Shown: one piece after another, positions 47,005 to 55,701 of the stretch
Layout: each line of letters opens with the position of its first letter
How positions within the stretch are numbered: the first letter of the stretch is position 1
Assembly: GCA_965116015.1 (NCBI GenBank)
Contig: OZ220477.1
Location: 2,108,001-2,172,000 of the forward strand
Source: S5-327 sp965116015
Lineage (GTDB): Bacteria > Chloroflexota > Dehalococcoidia > Lucifugimonadales > Australimonadaceae
Direction: 5' to 3'
DNA: 64,000 bases
Notes under the pieces: model-generated
What the model saw: the letters and a program-made list of their open reading frames with translations, nothing else
Told to the model about the DNA's origin: nothing
Database searches by the model: none
Program-made: the position numbers and the translations under genes

Positions 47005-47547
47005 GTGCTGGGAGCACCCCTGTTGGCGGAAGAGGCGAGCGGGATCGGCGCGCTGGGCATCGATCTGACGAGTTTGCTGGTTTACTTGGCGAACTTCGCG
47101 TTGTTGGGGGTTGTCCTCTATTTCCTTGCGTACAAGCGCATCCTGGGGATGCTCGATACGCGCTCGGCCCGCATCCGGGAGAGCCTGGAGGAGGCGGAGC
47201 GCGTGCGGGAGGAGTCGCGCGAGCAGCAGGAGGCGATGCAGCGGACGCTCGACGAGGGTCGTCAGGAGGGTCAGCGGGCGCTGGCGGAGGCTCGTCAGGC
47301 GGCTGAGCGGTATCGGGAGCAGCAGGCGGAGCAGGCGCGCGCGGAGGCGCAGCAGATGCTGGAGCGGGCGCGGGAGGAGATACGTCGGGAGCGCGATGCG
47401 GCGCTCGAGCAGGTGCGGTTGGAGTTTGGGTTGCTGGCGGTTACGGCGGCGGAGCGGATTATTCACCGGTCGGTGGATGCGGACGCGCACCGGGAGTTGA
47501 TTGATGAGGTTCTCGCGGAGAGCGAGGCTCGAGGAAGGCAGAGTTAG
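47005..47547 (+). CDS. atpF: ATP synthase Fo subunit b
   Basis: A 180-residue peripheral-stalk subunit. One membrane helix (LLVYLANFALLGVVLYFLAY, about 24-43) is followed by a long Glu/Arg/Gln-rich coiled coil to about residue 150. GTG 47005 is followed by a short hydrophobic lead. Its stop abuts the atpH start. Confidence 0.93.
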   Translation: MLGAPLLAEEASGIGALGIDLTSLLVYLANFALLGVVLYFLAYKRILGMLDTRSARIRESLEEAERVREESREQQEAMQRTLDEGRQEGQRALAEARQAAERYREQQAEQARAEAQQMLERAREEIRRERDAALEQVRLEFGLLAVTAAERIIHRSVDADAHRELIDEVLAESEARGRQS

Positions 47548-48120
47548 GTGGCGAAGGCGCCGATAGCGAAGCGTTACGCGCAGGCGCTCTTCGAGCTCGC
47601 ACAGGCTGCGGGGTCGGAGGAGGAGTGGCTCGAGGGCGTGTTGGGGGTGGAGCGGCAGCTGGCTGATGCGTCGGCTGCGCTGTTCTTTGCTGATCCGCGG
47701 ATTCCGCGGGAGCGGAAGGCGGCGGTTGCCGCCGAGGCGTCGGCGGGGGCGGGGGAGATGGTGGGGAAGTTCGTGGGTTTGCTCGCGCAGAAGCAGGTTG
47801 TGAGCGCGCTGCCGTCGATCGTGCGGGAGTACAGGGGGTTGCTGAACGAGAGCCTGGGGAGGGCGCAGGCGACGGTGACGAGCGCGGCGGCGTTGTCGTC
47901 TGGGCAGGAGGAGCGGCTCGCGGGGGCGCTTGGGGCGATGCTTGGGAAGCGGGTGTCGCTTGACGCGCGGGAGGATCCGGGGATTATCGGGGGGGTTGTT
48001 GTGAGGGTGGGGGATCAGGTGATTGATGGGAGCGTGCGCGCGAGGCTCGAGGGTTTGCGTCAGAGCCTGGCGCGGGAGGCGTTCGTTCAGGCGCACGGGA
48101 GAACGGAGGAGCGGGCATGA
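47548..48120 (+). CDS. atpH: ATP synthase F1 subunit delta
   Basis: A 190-residue delta subunit linking the peripheral stalk to the F1 head. IAKRYAQALFELAQ at the N-terminus and DPGIIGGVVVRVGDQVIDGS near the C-terminus are family signatures. GTG 47548 follows atpF without a gap, and the end overlaps atpA by 4 bases (ATGA). Confidence 0.94.
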   Translation: MAKAPIAKRYAQALFELAQAAGSEEEWLEGVLGVERQLADASAALFFADPRIPRERKAAVAAEASAGAGEMVGKFVGLLAQKQVVSALPSIVREYRGLLNESLGRAQATVTSAAALSSGQEERLAGALGAMLGKRVSLDAREDPGIIGGVVVRVGDQVIDGSVRARLEGLRQSLAREAFVQAHGRTEERA

Positions 48121-49622
48121 CCACTCGCGGGCAGGATATCGCTGCTGTGCTGAAGCGGCAGATTGAGGAGTTTGGCGGCGAGACGACGCTCACTGAGGTG
48201 GGTTCTGTGGTTGAGGTGGGGGACGGCATTGCGACTATCCACGGGCTTGGCAAGGTGGGTTTCGGGGAGCTGCTGGAGTTTCCGAGCGGGGTTGCGGGAC
48301 TGGCGCTGAATCTTGAGGAGGATCTCGTCGGCGCGGCGGTTATGGGTTCTGATGTGGAGGTGAAGGAGGGCGATCTTGTGAAGGCGACGGGGGAGATCGC
48401 CCGTGTGCCGGTGGGGGACGCGCTCTTGGGCAGGGTGGTTGATCCGCTGGGGAAGCCGCTCGACGGCAAGGGTTCGGTGCGGACCGAGGGCGTGCGTCCT
48501 ATCGAGATTGTGGCTCCGAACGTTGTGTCGAGGCAGTCGGTGAATACGCCGGTGCAGACGGGGATCAAGTCGATCGACGGGATGATTCCGATCGGGCGGG
48601 GGCAGCGGGAGCTGATTATCGGGGATCGGTTCACGGGGAAGACGGCTATCGCGGTTGACGCGATCATTAATCAGAAGGGGCAGGACTTGCTCTGCATCTA
48701 TGTGGCAATCGGCCAGAAGCAGAGCAAGGTGGCGCAGATACAGGCGACGCTGGAAGAGCATGGGGCGATGGAGCATACGGTTATCGTGGCGGCGAATGCT
48801 TCGGATCCGGCTCCGATGCAGTATCTGGCGCCTTACGCGGGGTGCGCGATCGGGGAAGAGTTCATGGCCGGCGGTCGCGATGCGCTCATTATCTATGACG
48901 ATTTGACGAAGCATGCGTGGGCTTACCGGCAGATGTCGTTGCTGCTTCGCCGTCCTCCTGGGCGGGAGGCGTATCCGGGGGATGTGTTCTATCTGCATAG
49001 CCGGCTGCTGGAGCGCGCGGCGCGTCTCGACGACGCTCACGGGGGCGGGTCGCTGACTGCGCTGCCGATCATTGAGACGCAGGCTGGGGACGTGTCGGCG
49101 TATATTCCCACGAATGTGATTTCGATTACGGATGGGCAGATTTACCTTGAGGCGGACTTGTTCAACAGCGGGATTCGTCCTGCGGTGAACGCTGGGTTGT
49201 CGGTGTCGCGGGTGGGGAGTTCGGCGCAGACGCGGGCGATGCGGAAGGTTGCGGGCAGGATGCGGTTGGAGCTTGCGCAGTACCGGGCGCTGGCGAGTTT
49301 CGCGCAGTTTGGGGCGTCGGATCTGGATGCGGCGACGCGGGCGCAGCTGGAGCGGGGTCAGCGTTTGACGGAGCTGCTGAAGCAGCCGCAGTACCGTCCG
49401 CAGCGTCTTGGGCATCAGGTGTGTTCGATGTATGCGGCGATTAATGGGCATATGGATGATGTGGCGGTGGGGAGGGTTCGGGAGTTTGAGGGGCGGTTCC
49501 TTGGATATATGGACACGTCGAAGCCGGAGACGCTCGACTCGATCGAGGGTAAGCGGGACATTGATGAGCAGACGGAGAGCGAGCTGAAGGACGCTATCGC
49601 GGCGTTCAAGGCGACTTTCTAG
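48117..49622 (+). CDS. atpA: ATP synthase F1 subunit alpha
   Basis: A 501-residue nucleotide-binding but non-catalytic subunit. The P-loop reads GDRFTGKTAIAVD, with Phe where most alpha subunits have Gln. SIDGMIPIGRGQRELI, YAGCAIGEEFM and NAGLSVSRVGSSAQ are typical. Only the Q-to-F change in the P-loop is unusual. It is full length. Confidence 0.97.
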   Translation: MTTRGQDIAAVLKRQIEEFGGETTLTEVGSVVEVGDGIATIHGLGKVGFGELLEFPSGVAGLALNLEEDLVGAAVMGSDVEVKEGDLVKATGEIARVPVGDALLGRVVDPLGKPLDGKGSVRTEGVRPIEIVAPNVVSRQSVNTPVQTGIKSIDGMIPIGRGQRELIIGDRFTGKTAIAVDAIINQKGQDLLCIYVAIGQKQSKVAQIQATLEEHGAMEHTVIVAANASDPAPMQYLAPYAGCAIGEEFMAGGRDALIIYDDLTKHAWAYRQMSLLLRRPPGREAYPGDVFYLHSRLLERAARLDDAHGGGSLTALPIIETQAGDVSAYIPTNVISITDGQIYLEADLFNSGIRPAVNAGLSVSRVGSSAQTRAMRKVAGRMRLELAQYRALASFAQFGASDLDAATRAQLERGQRLTELLKQPQYRPQRLGHQVCSMYAAINGHMDDVAVGRVREFEGRFLGYMDTSKPETLDSIEGKRDIDEQTESELKDAIAAFKATF

Positions 49623-49635
49623 GTTAGGAGGGGAT

Positions 49636-50502
49636 TTGCCGAGCGTACGGCAGATACGGGGGCGGATTCGGAGCGTGCGGAACACGTCGCGTGTTACGCG
49701 CGCGATGCAGATGGTTGCTGCGTCGAAGATGCGCCGGGCGCAGGAGGCGGTTACGTCGTCGCGGCCGTATGCGGAGAAGTTGCGCGCTGTGCTGGGCGGT
49801 CTTGTTGCTGGCCAGAGCGGGGGGGATGGGGACGCGCTCCATCCGCTGTTGCGGCATCAGCCGGGGGAGAGGGCTCTGCTGCTGGAGGTATCGCCGGATC
49901 GTGGTCTCGCGGGGGGGATGCCGGGGAATATCAATCGGGCTGCGGGCGAGTTCATTCGGGGGCGGGGGCGTCCTGTGTCGGTGGTGACTGTTGGGAGGAA
50001 GGCGCGGGATTTCATGGCGCGGGCTGGGGTAGATCTGCGCGCGTCGTTCACTGATATGGGGGATAGGCCTCGAATGGCGGATACGCTTGCGGTGACCCGG
50101 CTTGTGGAGCAGGCGTATACGTCGGGGGAGGTTGGGGAGGCGCATATTGCGTATACGCGGTATGTGAATACGCTGACGCAGACTCCGGTTGTGTCGCGGT
50201 TGCTGCCGATTGCGACGGAGGATTTCGAGGGCGGGGCGCGGGTTGATTATCTGTACGAGCCGGATGCGGGGACGGTTCTGGGGGCGCTGCTGCCGCGATT
50301 TCTTGAGATGCAGGTGTATCAGGCGTTGCTGGAGAATAGCGCGAGCGAGCAGTCGGCCCGGATGGTGGCGATGCGGAATGCGACTGAGGCGGCGGAGGAG
50401 ATGATTGAGTCGCTGACGCTGGAGTTGAATAAGGCGCGTCAGAACATGATTACGGCGGAGTTGCTCGATTTGGTGGGGGGCGCCGCAGCCCTCGAGGGCT
50501 AG
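49636..50502 (+). CDS. atpG: ATP synthase F1 subunit gamma
   Basis: A 288-residue central-shaft subunit. It begins with PSVRQIRGRIRSVRNTSRVT followed by RAMQMVAASKMRRAQ, and ends in the second conserved helix MRNATEAAEEMIESLTLELN, which together form the coiled-coil rotor. It starts with TTG 49636, supported by AGGAGG 7 bases upstream. Confidence 0.95.
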   Translation: MPSVRQIRGRIRSVRNTSRVTRAMQMVAASKMRRAQEAVTSSRPYAEKLRAVLGGLVAGQSGGDGDALHPLLRHQPGERALLLEVSPDRGLAGGMPGNINRAAGEFIRGRGRPVSVVTVGRKARDFMARAGVDLRASFTDMGDRPRMADTLAVTRLVEQAYTSGEVGEAHIAYTRYVNTLTQTPVVSRLLPIATEDFEGGARVDYLYEPDAGTVLGALLPRFLEMQVYQALLENSASEQSARMVAMRNATEAAEEMIESLTLELNKARQNMITAELLDLVGGAAALEG

Positions 50503-50519
50503 GAGCGAGGAGGAACAGG

Positions 50520-51941
50520 ATGGCGGGAGCAGGCGAAGGCAAGGTGGTGCAGGTTATCGGGACGGTTGTTGATGTGGCGTTCCCGCCAGACGAGTTGCCG
50601 GGGATCTTCAATGCGCTGGAGGTCGACAACAATGGGGAGCGGCTGACGCTGGAGGTGGAGCAGCAGGTGGGGAATAGCTGGGTTCGTTGTCTGGCGCTCG
50701 GGCCGACTGAGGGGCTTGTGCGGGGGGCGGCGGCGAAGGATACGGGTCGGGCGATTGCTGTGCCGGTGGGGGAGCCGAGCCTTGGGCGGCTGTTCAATGT
50801 GACGGGGGAGGCGCTCGATGGGTTGGGGTCGGTGGACGCGAAGGAGTACTGGCCGATTCATCGGGATCCTCCGGCGTATGAAGAGCAGAGTATGACGACG
50901 GAGGTTCTGGAGACCGGGGTTAAGGCTCTGGATCTTATCTGCCCGTTCACGAAGGGGGGGAAGGTGGGGGCGTACGGCGGGGCGGGAGTTGGGAAGACGG
51001 TGATTATTCAGGAGCTCATCCGGAACATTGCGGAGGAGCACAGCGGGTATTCGGTGTTCGCGGGGGTGGGGGAGCGCTCGCGGGAGGGGAATGATCTGTG
51101 GCACGAGATGCAGGAGTCGGGGGTTCTGAAGAACACGGTGCTGGTGTTCGGGCAGATGAATGAGCCTCCGGGGGTTCGGCTCCGGATCGCGATGACTGGG
51201 TTGACGATGGCGGAGTATTTCCGGGACACGATGAATCAGGATGTGCTGCTGTTCGTGGACAATCTTTACCGGTATATTCTTGCGGGGATGGAGGTTTCGG
51301 CGTTGTTGGGGCGGATGCCGTCGGCGGTGGGGTATCAGCCGACGCTGGGCACGGAGATGGGGGATCTGCAGGAGCGCATTACTTCGACGAACAAGGGGTC
51401 GATTACGTCGTTCCAGGCGATCTATGTTCCGGCCGACGACTATACGGATCCGGGGGTGTCGACGAGTTTCGGGCATCTGGACGCGGTGGTTGCGCTAGAG
51501 CGCTCGATTGCGGAGCAGGGGTTGTTCCCGGCGGTTGATCCGCTCACGTCGTCGTCGCGGATTCTGGATCCGCTGATTGTTGGGGAGGATCACTACAACA
51601 CGGCGCGGGGGGTGCAGGCGGTGCTTCAGCGCTACAAGGATCTGCAGGACATCATTGCGATTCTGGGGATGGAAGAGCTTTCTGACGAGGATAAGACGAC
51701 GGTTGGGCGCGCGCGCCGGATCCAGCGGTTCTTGTCGCAGCCGTTCTTCGTTGCGGAGCAGTTCACTGGGCGCGATGGTCGTTATGTTCCGGTGTCGGAG
51801 ACGGTGCGGGGGTTCAAGGAGATTCTAGAGGGGAAGCACGACGAAGTGGCGGAGCAGGACTTCTATATGGCGGGGACGATTGACGAGGTGATTGAGCGCT
51901 CGAATCAGAGGGCGTCGGCTGCGGCGTCGGCGGGGAGTTAG
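50520..51941 (+). CDS. atpD: ATP synthase F1 subunit beta
   Basis: A 473-residue catalytic subunit. The P-loop is GGAGVGKTVIIQEL, the catalytic Glu lies in GVGERSREGNDLW, and LLFVDNLYRYILAG corresponds to the Walker B region (Leu-Tyr where Ile-Phe is common). The DELSEED region is represented by EELSDEDKTTVGRARRIQRF. AGGAGGA precedes ATG 50520. Confidence 0.97.
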   Translation: MAGAGEGKVVQVIGTVVDVAFPPDELPGIFNALEVDNNGERLTLEVEQQVGNSWVRCLALGPTEGLVRGAAAKDTGRAIAVPVGEPSLGRLFNVTGEALDGLGSVDAKEYWPIHRDPPAYEEQSMTTEVLETGVKALDLICPFTKGGKVGAYGGAGVGKTVIIQELIRNIAEEHSGYSVFAGVGERSREGNDLWHEMQESGVLKNTVLVFGQMNEPPGVRLRIAMTGLTMAEYFRDTMNQDVLLFVDNLYRYILAGMEVSALLGRMPSAVGYQPTLGTEMGDLQERITSTNKGSITSFQAIYVPADDYTDPGVSTSFGHLDAVVALERSIAEQGLFPAVDPLTSSSRILDPLIVGEDHYNTARGVQAVLQRYKDLQDIIAILGMEELSDEDKTTVGRARRIQRFLSQPFFVAEQFTGRDGRYVPVSETVRGFKEILEGKHDEVAEQDFYMAGTIDEVIERSNQRASAAASAGS

Positions 51942-51977
51942 GGTTGGGGGCTTTGGGGAAGCCTGTGGAGATTGAGG

Positions 51978-52415
51978 ATGGCGATGCGGCTTGAGATTGT
52001 TACGGCGGAGCGGACGCTTTTTCAGGGGGAGGTGGACGCGGTGGTCGCGCCAGGGGTCGACGGGGAGATCGGGGTGCTGCCGAAGCATGCGGCGCTGATG
52101 ACGGCGCTGCAACCTGGGGAGTTGCGGTATCGCAACGTGGAGGGGGAGCAGGAGTTTGTGGTTACGGGGGGGTTCCTGGAGGTTCGCGGCGATCAGGTGT
52201 CGGTTCTTGCGGATGCGGCGGAGCGAGCCGAGGAGATCGATGCGGCGCGGGCTGAGGAGGCTGTGGTTCGAGCGCGGCAGCGAATCGCGGAGCACGGGCA
52301 GGATTTGGATATCGAGCGGGCGCTGGGCTCGCTCCGGCGGGCGCAAGTGCGCCTCAATGTGACGCGGCGGCGTCGCCGTGCGGCAGGCGCTCCCGAGGGC
52401 GGCCGCGGCGCGTAG
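51978..52415 (+). CDS. atpC: ATP synthase F1 subunit epsilon
   Basis: A 145-residue epsilon subunit. The N-terminal beta-barrel (LEIVTAERTLFQGEVDAVVA, PGVDGEIGVLPKHAALMTAL) is followed by a two-helix C-terminal domain that can inhibit ATP hydrolysis. The end is Arg-rich. ATG 51978 is chosen because GGAG lies 7 bases upstream; ATG 51984 is also possible. It ends the operon in the order Z/I-B-E-F-H-A-G-D-C. Confidence 0.94.
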   Translation: MAMRLEIVTAERTLFQGEVDAVVAPGVDGEIGVLPKHAALMTALQPGELRYRNVEGEQEFVVTGGFLEVRGDQVSVLADAAERAEEIDAARAEEAVVRARQRIAEHGQDLDIERALGSLRRAQVRLNVTRRRRRAAGAPEGGRGA

Positions 52416-52610
52416 TCTGGGCTAGGGGTTGGGTCGTGGGGCGGTCTGGACCGATTCCCTGCTTGCGCGAGGGATGATGGCGTGGGGATGGCTAGGGGCG
52501 CGGGCGTGGGAACTGGGTGAAGTCAGGCGCCGGGGCCGGATTGCTGCGGTGATTCTCCGTGATGCGCCGACTTGGCTTAGGACGCGGGCGCAGGGTGGAT
52601 GGGCAAAGGG

Positions 52611-53249
52611 CTATTGGTGGCGCTGGCGGAGGTAGTAGGTCATTGATTGGAGGGAGACTACGGGGTCGACGTTGCGCACGCGGATGTTGGGGGGGACGAT
52701 GGCGGATTTGGGTGCGTAGTTGAGGATGGCGCTGATGTCTGCGTCGACCAGGCGGTCGATGACTTCCTGGGCGACTGGGGCCGGGACGGCGAGGATGGCG
52801 ATGTGGACTTGCTCTGCGGCGGCGACTTCTTTGAAGTTGGCGAAGTTGTGGACGAGCAGGCCGCCGGCGACTTGGCCGATGAGGTGCGGGTCGGAGTCGA
52901 ACGCGCAGACGACGCGGAAGCCTTCTGGTTCGAATCCGGGATAGTTGATGATGGAGCGTCCGAGGCGTCCGACGCCGATGACGGCGACGTTCCAGGTTCG
53001 GTCGAGCCCGAGGATCTGGCGCAGCTGGGAGAGGAGGTGGGGGATGCTGTAGCCGCGTCCCTGTTTGCCGAAGCGTCCGAAGTAGCTGAGGTCTTTGCGG
53101 ATCTGGGCTGGGGTGGCTTGCAGGAGTTCGCCGAGCTGCTGGGAGCTAATGACTTCGAGGCCGCTCTCTTCGAGGTGAGCGAGCGCGCGAAGGTATCGTG
53201 GCAGGCGCTCGACGACGACTTCGGGAACGTCTGGCCAGGTGGTTATCAA
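52611..53249 (-). CDS. rex: Redox-sensing transcriptional repressor Rex
   Basis: A 212-residue NADH-responsive repressor. It has a winged helix (about 1-80, with SSQQLGELLQATPAQIRKDLSYFG followed by FGKQGRGY, shown here in part by RKDLSYFG) and a Rossmann domain starting VAVIGVGRLGRSI. The swapped C-terminal helix closes the protein. It binds DNA when the NADH/NAD ratio is low and typically controls fermentation and respiration genes. It converges on the ATP synthase operon and diverges from DUF503 across a candidate Rex site. Confidence 0.95.
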   Translation of the reverse strand: MITTWPDVPEVVVERLPRYLRALAHLEESGLEVISSQQLGELLQATPAQIRKDLSYFGRFGKQGRGYSIPHLLSQLRQILGLDRTWNVAVIGVGRLGRSIINYPGFEPEGFRVVCAFDSDPHLIGQVAGGLLVHNFANFKEVAAAEQVHIAILAVPAPVAQEVIDRLVDADISAILNYAPKSAIVPPNIRVRNVDPVVSLQSMTYYLRQRHQ

Positions 53250-53275
53250 GCGGTTTCTCTCAGGGGCTGGGGCGA

Positions 53276-53316
53276 TTGTGAAGTGTTTGTGAAATGATAG
53301 TAGCGAGTTTCACAAA
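53276..53316. promoter_or_regulatory. Candidate Rex operator with three half-sites
   Basis: TTTGTGAAA (53286-53294) and its exact inverse TTTCACAAA (53308-53316) are separated by 13 bases, and an extra direct half-site TTGTGAA lies at 53276-53282, 11 bp from the next. Half-sites match Rex boxes (TTGTGA), but the usual spacing between inverted halves is shorter. It lies 27-67 bases upstream of rex, so autoregulation is likely. Confidence 0.65.
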
Positions 53317-53351
53317 TGGAGGTCAAGCGGGGCTTGCGTTCTTTGGGGTCG

Positions 53352-53360
53352 TGCTAGAGT
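53352..53360 (+). promoter_or_regulatory. Extended -10 promoter for the DUF503 gene
   Basis: TGC followed by TAGAGT. It is positioned 7 bases before an in-frame TTG (53367) and 30 bases before the preferred GTG start (53391). Confidence 0.4.
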
Positions 53361-53390
53361 GGGGCGTTGTGGGGACGGGAGGCGGATCTG

Positions 53391-53681
53391 GTGTTTGTTG
53401 GGGCTTGCGTGCTGGCGTTTCGGCTGCGCGGGAACGATTCGCTGAAGGGGAAGCGTCAGTTTGCGCGGGCGCTTACTGCGCAGTTGCGGCAGAGGTTCAA
53501 TCTTGCTGTCGCTGAGGTCGAGAGTATGGACGATCCTACGCGGCTTGTGGTTGGCGTGGCCTGCGTGAGCAACCGCGCTGGTCATGCGGAGGAGATGCTG
53601 GACAAGGCGACGCGGTTTGCGGAGTCGCCGCATTGGGATGCGGAGCTTGTGGGGGTCGAGCGGGAGCTGTTCGATATCTGA
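53391..53681 (+). CDS. DUF503-family protein (YlxP-like)
   Basis: A 96-residue protein: VGACVLAFRLRGNDSLKGKR, then LTAQLRQRFNLAVAEVESMD and VVGVACVSNRAGHAEEML are the DUF503/YlxP landmarks. Family members often lie in the nusA-infB-rbfA region and may help ribosome assembly; that context is absent here. GTG 53391 is chosen because GGGAGG lies about 8 bases upstream and the family starts at this strand. An in-frame TTG at 53367 would add 8 residues. Confidence 0.87.
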   Translation: MFVGACVLAFRLRGNDSLKGKRQFARALTAQLRQRFNLAVAEVESMDDPTRLVVGVACVSNRAGHAEEMLDKATRFAESPHWDAELVGVERELFDI

Positions 53682-53726
53682 GGGGCGTCAGGGGCGTCAG
53701 GGGCGTCAGGGGCGTCAGGGGCGGCG
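53682..53726 (+). repeat. 9-bp tandem repeat GGGGCGTCA
   Basis: Four exact copies plus a diverged fifth. It begins at the DUF503 stop, and the fourth copy supplies the TGA stop of the minus-strand gene at 53715-54278, so copy number changes would leave both genes in frame. Confidence 0.85.
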
Positions 53727-54278
53727 CCGGCGTCGGCGAACGATAAGGAGCGCCCCTGCGATGAGGATGAAGGCCGCGCCGCCGCCGGCTGCGATGAGCG
53801 GGGTGGGGCTTGCAGCAGCGGGAGGGGAGGGCGTTGGGGCGGGGATGGGGGTTTGGGTAGGGGCGGGGGAGGCGCTGAATTCGAGCGCGATGTTTCTGCG
53901 ATCGGGGGAGCTGAGGTTGGGAAAGGGGAAGGTGAGGGTTGCGGCGAGGCGTCCGTTGAGGATGAAGGTTACTGGCTCGTTGATGTAGTCGAACGAGGGG
54001 GGGCCGGCGATGAGGCATTCGGTGGCGCAGTTGAAGGTTCCGTCGACTACGGAGACTGGCCGGCGGGTTTCCCAGTCGCCGACGCGGACGGAGAGTTGCG
54101 CGCGCTCGACGGGCTGGCCGTCGAGGGTTGCTGTTCCGGCGAAGAGGATGGGCAGGGGAGGGAAGTCGGGGGGAGGGGGAGGGTCTGCTGGGGGGTCTTG
54201 GGCTGCGGCCGGGAGCATAGCGAGGACGCTCGCGAGCAGCGCAGCCGCGATGGCGATGATGGGGCGGAGACGGGTCAT
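53715..54278 (-). CDS. Secreted, membrane-anchored protein of unknown function
   Basis: A 187-residue protein with an N-terminal signal peptide (IIAIAAALLASVLAMLPAAA, cleavage near AAAQ), a beta-rich globular part of about 100 residues containing two Cys (CATEC), a Pro/Thr/Ser-rich stalk, and a C-terminal helix AAFILIAGALLIV followed by a block of Arg. This sorting-like layout (stalk, helix, basic tail) suggests anchoring at the outer face of the cell membrane. The domain is not recognised. Confidence 0.78.
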   Translation of the reverse strand: MTRLRPIIAIAAALLASVLAMLPAAAQDPPADPPPPPDFPPLPILFAGTATLDGQPVERAQLSVRVGDWETRRPVSVVDGTFNCATECLIAGPPSFDYINEPVTFILNGRLAATLTFPFPNLSSPDRRNIALEFSASPAPTQTPIPAPTPSPPAAASPTPLIAAGGGAAFILIAGALLIVRRRRRRP

Positions 54279-54386
54279 TGCGTGGATTATACCGGCTTTG
54301 GGCGTTTGCGGGACTGGGGGCGCGTCATCGCGGTCTGTTTGAGGCGGAACCTCATCGGCAGGAGGACAAGCGGTGGAGGGGGAGTC

Positions 54387-54395
54387 TGCTAGACT
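54387..54395 (+). promoter_or_regulatory. Extended -10 promoter for the deacetylase gene
   Basis: TGC followed by TAGACT, the same 9 bases as before accC. The start codon ATG 54404 is 9 bases after the hexamer, so a leaderless transcript is expected. Confidence 0.5.
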
Positions 54396-54403
54396 CGCTT
54401 GCG

Positions 54404-55555
54404 ATGCGGGAGCGGAACGGGAAGGTTGCGTACGTGTATGGGGAGGCTCTCTCGCGGCATGTGCTGCGTCCGGGTCATCCGATGCGTCCGGCGCGATTGC
54501 AGTACACGTATGAGTTGCTGCGCGCGTACGGGGCGTTTGAGGACGAGAGCGCGTTGCTTGTTCCGCCGCGTCCTGCGACGTTCGAGGAGCTCGCTGCGTT
54601 CCATACTGCGCCGTATATCGAGGCGGTGCGCCGTTTGAGCGATGGGGGCGTTGGAGGCGGAGGCGAGCGGCAGGCCGCGGGGCAGTACGGGTTCTCTGAG
54701 CAAGGGGACAATCCGGTGTATGCGGGGATGTACGAGGCGGCGCTGCTGTCGACGGGGGCGTCGATTCAGGCGGCGGAGCTGGTGGCCGACGGGGGTGCGT
54801 CGGCGGCGTTCGCTCCTGCTGGGGGTTTGCATCACGCGATGCGGGACCGGGCGTCGGGGTTCTGCATCTTCAATGATCCGGCGGCGGCTATCAATGCGCT
54901 GCGCGGGCGGGGGCTGCGCGTGGCGTATGTTGACATCGACGCTCATCATGGGGATGGGGTGCAGGCGGCCTTTTATCACGATAGGGATGTGATGACGATT
55001 TCGACGCATGAGGGCGGACGGTGGCTCTTCCCTGGGACGGGGGCGGCGTCGGAGCTGGGAGCCGGGGACGCGGCGGGGTATTCGGTGAATCTTCCGTTGT
55101 TTCCCTATACGGATGATGAGGTTTATCTCGAGGCGTTCGAGCAGGTGGTTCCGCCGCTGGTCGAGGCGTTTGCGCCGGATGTGATTGCGACGCAGTTGGG
55201 CGCGGACGCGTATGCGAGCGATCCGCTGACGCATCTGAGCTTGAGCACGCGCGGCTATGCTGGGGCGGTTGAGCGTTTGAGTTCGATGGGTTATCCGTGG
55301 GTGGCTTTCGGCGGCGGGGGGTATGATCTCGACGCGACTCCCCGGCTCTGGGCGCTGGCGTATGGGGAGATGCTCGGCCGGGAGTGGCCTGACGCGATTC
55401 CCCCGGAGGCGGAGGCGTTTCTCGCAAGCCGAAGTCTGCGGGATGCGGAGGGGGCAGGGGCGGTTGAGGCGGAGCTGCGCGATCATGCGCGGGCCTACGC
55501 TCAGGCGCAGGTGGAGGAGTTGAGGCGGACGGTGTTTCCTCTGCACGGGCTGTAG
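54404..55555 (+). CDS. Histone deacetylase-family protein (AcuC-like)
   Basis: A 383-residue zinc-dependent deacetylase. It has HPMRPARLQYTYELL at the start, APAGGLHHAM with the His pair, GFCIFNDPAAAI, the metal ligands in VDIDAHHGDGVQAAF, a LGADAY zinc Asp and VAFGGGGYD. The catalytic set is complete. Substrates could be acetyl-lysine (as for AcuC on acetyl-CoA synthetase) or acetylpolyamines. ATG 54404 is preferred over an upstream TTG because homology begins there. Confidence 0.9.
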   Translation: MRERNGKVAYVYGEALSRHVLRPGHPMRPARLQYTYELLRAYGAFEDESALLVPPRPATFEELAAFHTAPYIEAVRRLSDGGVGGGGERQAAGQYGFSEQGDNPVYAGMYEAALLSTGASIQAAELVADGGASAAFAPAGGLHHAMRDRASGFCIFNDPAAAINALRGRGLRVAYVDIDAHHGDGVQAAFYHDRDVMTISTHEGGRWLFPGTGAASELGAGDAAGYSVNLPLFPYTDDEVYLEAFEQVVPPLVEAFAPDVIATQLGADAYASDPLTHLSLSTRGYAGAVERLSSMGYPWVAFGGGGYDLDATPRLWALAYGEMLGREWPDAIPPEAEAFLASRSLRDAEGAGAVEAELRDHARAYAQAQVEELRRTVFPLHGL

Positions 55556-55701
55556 GGCGGGTGGCGGGGCAGGGAGACGACGGATGCGCGAGGCGCTCCC
55601 GCGGGGGCGGGCTGTACAGGCGGATGAGGCTCGCGCAGTCTGGGTGGACGGGGAAGAGGGCGCTGTAGCGGGAGAGACTTGGCGGTTGGAAGGGTGCGAC
55701 G

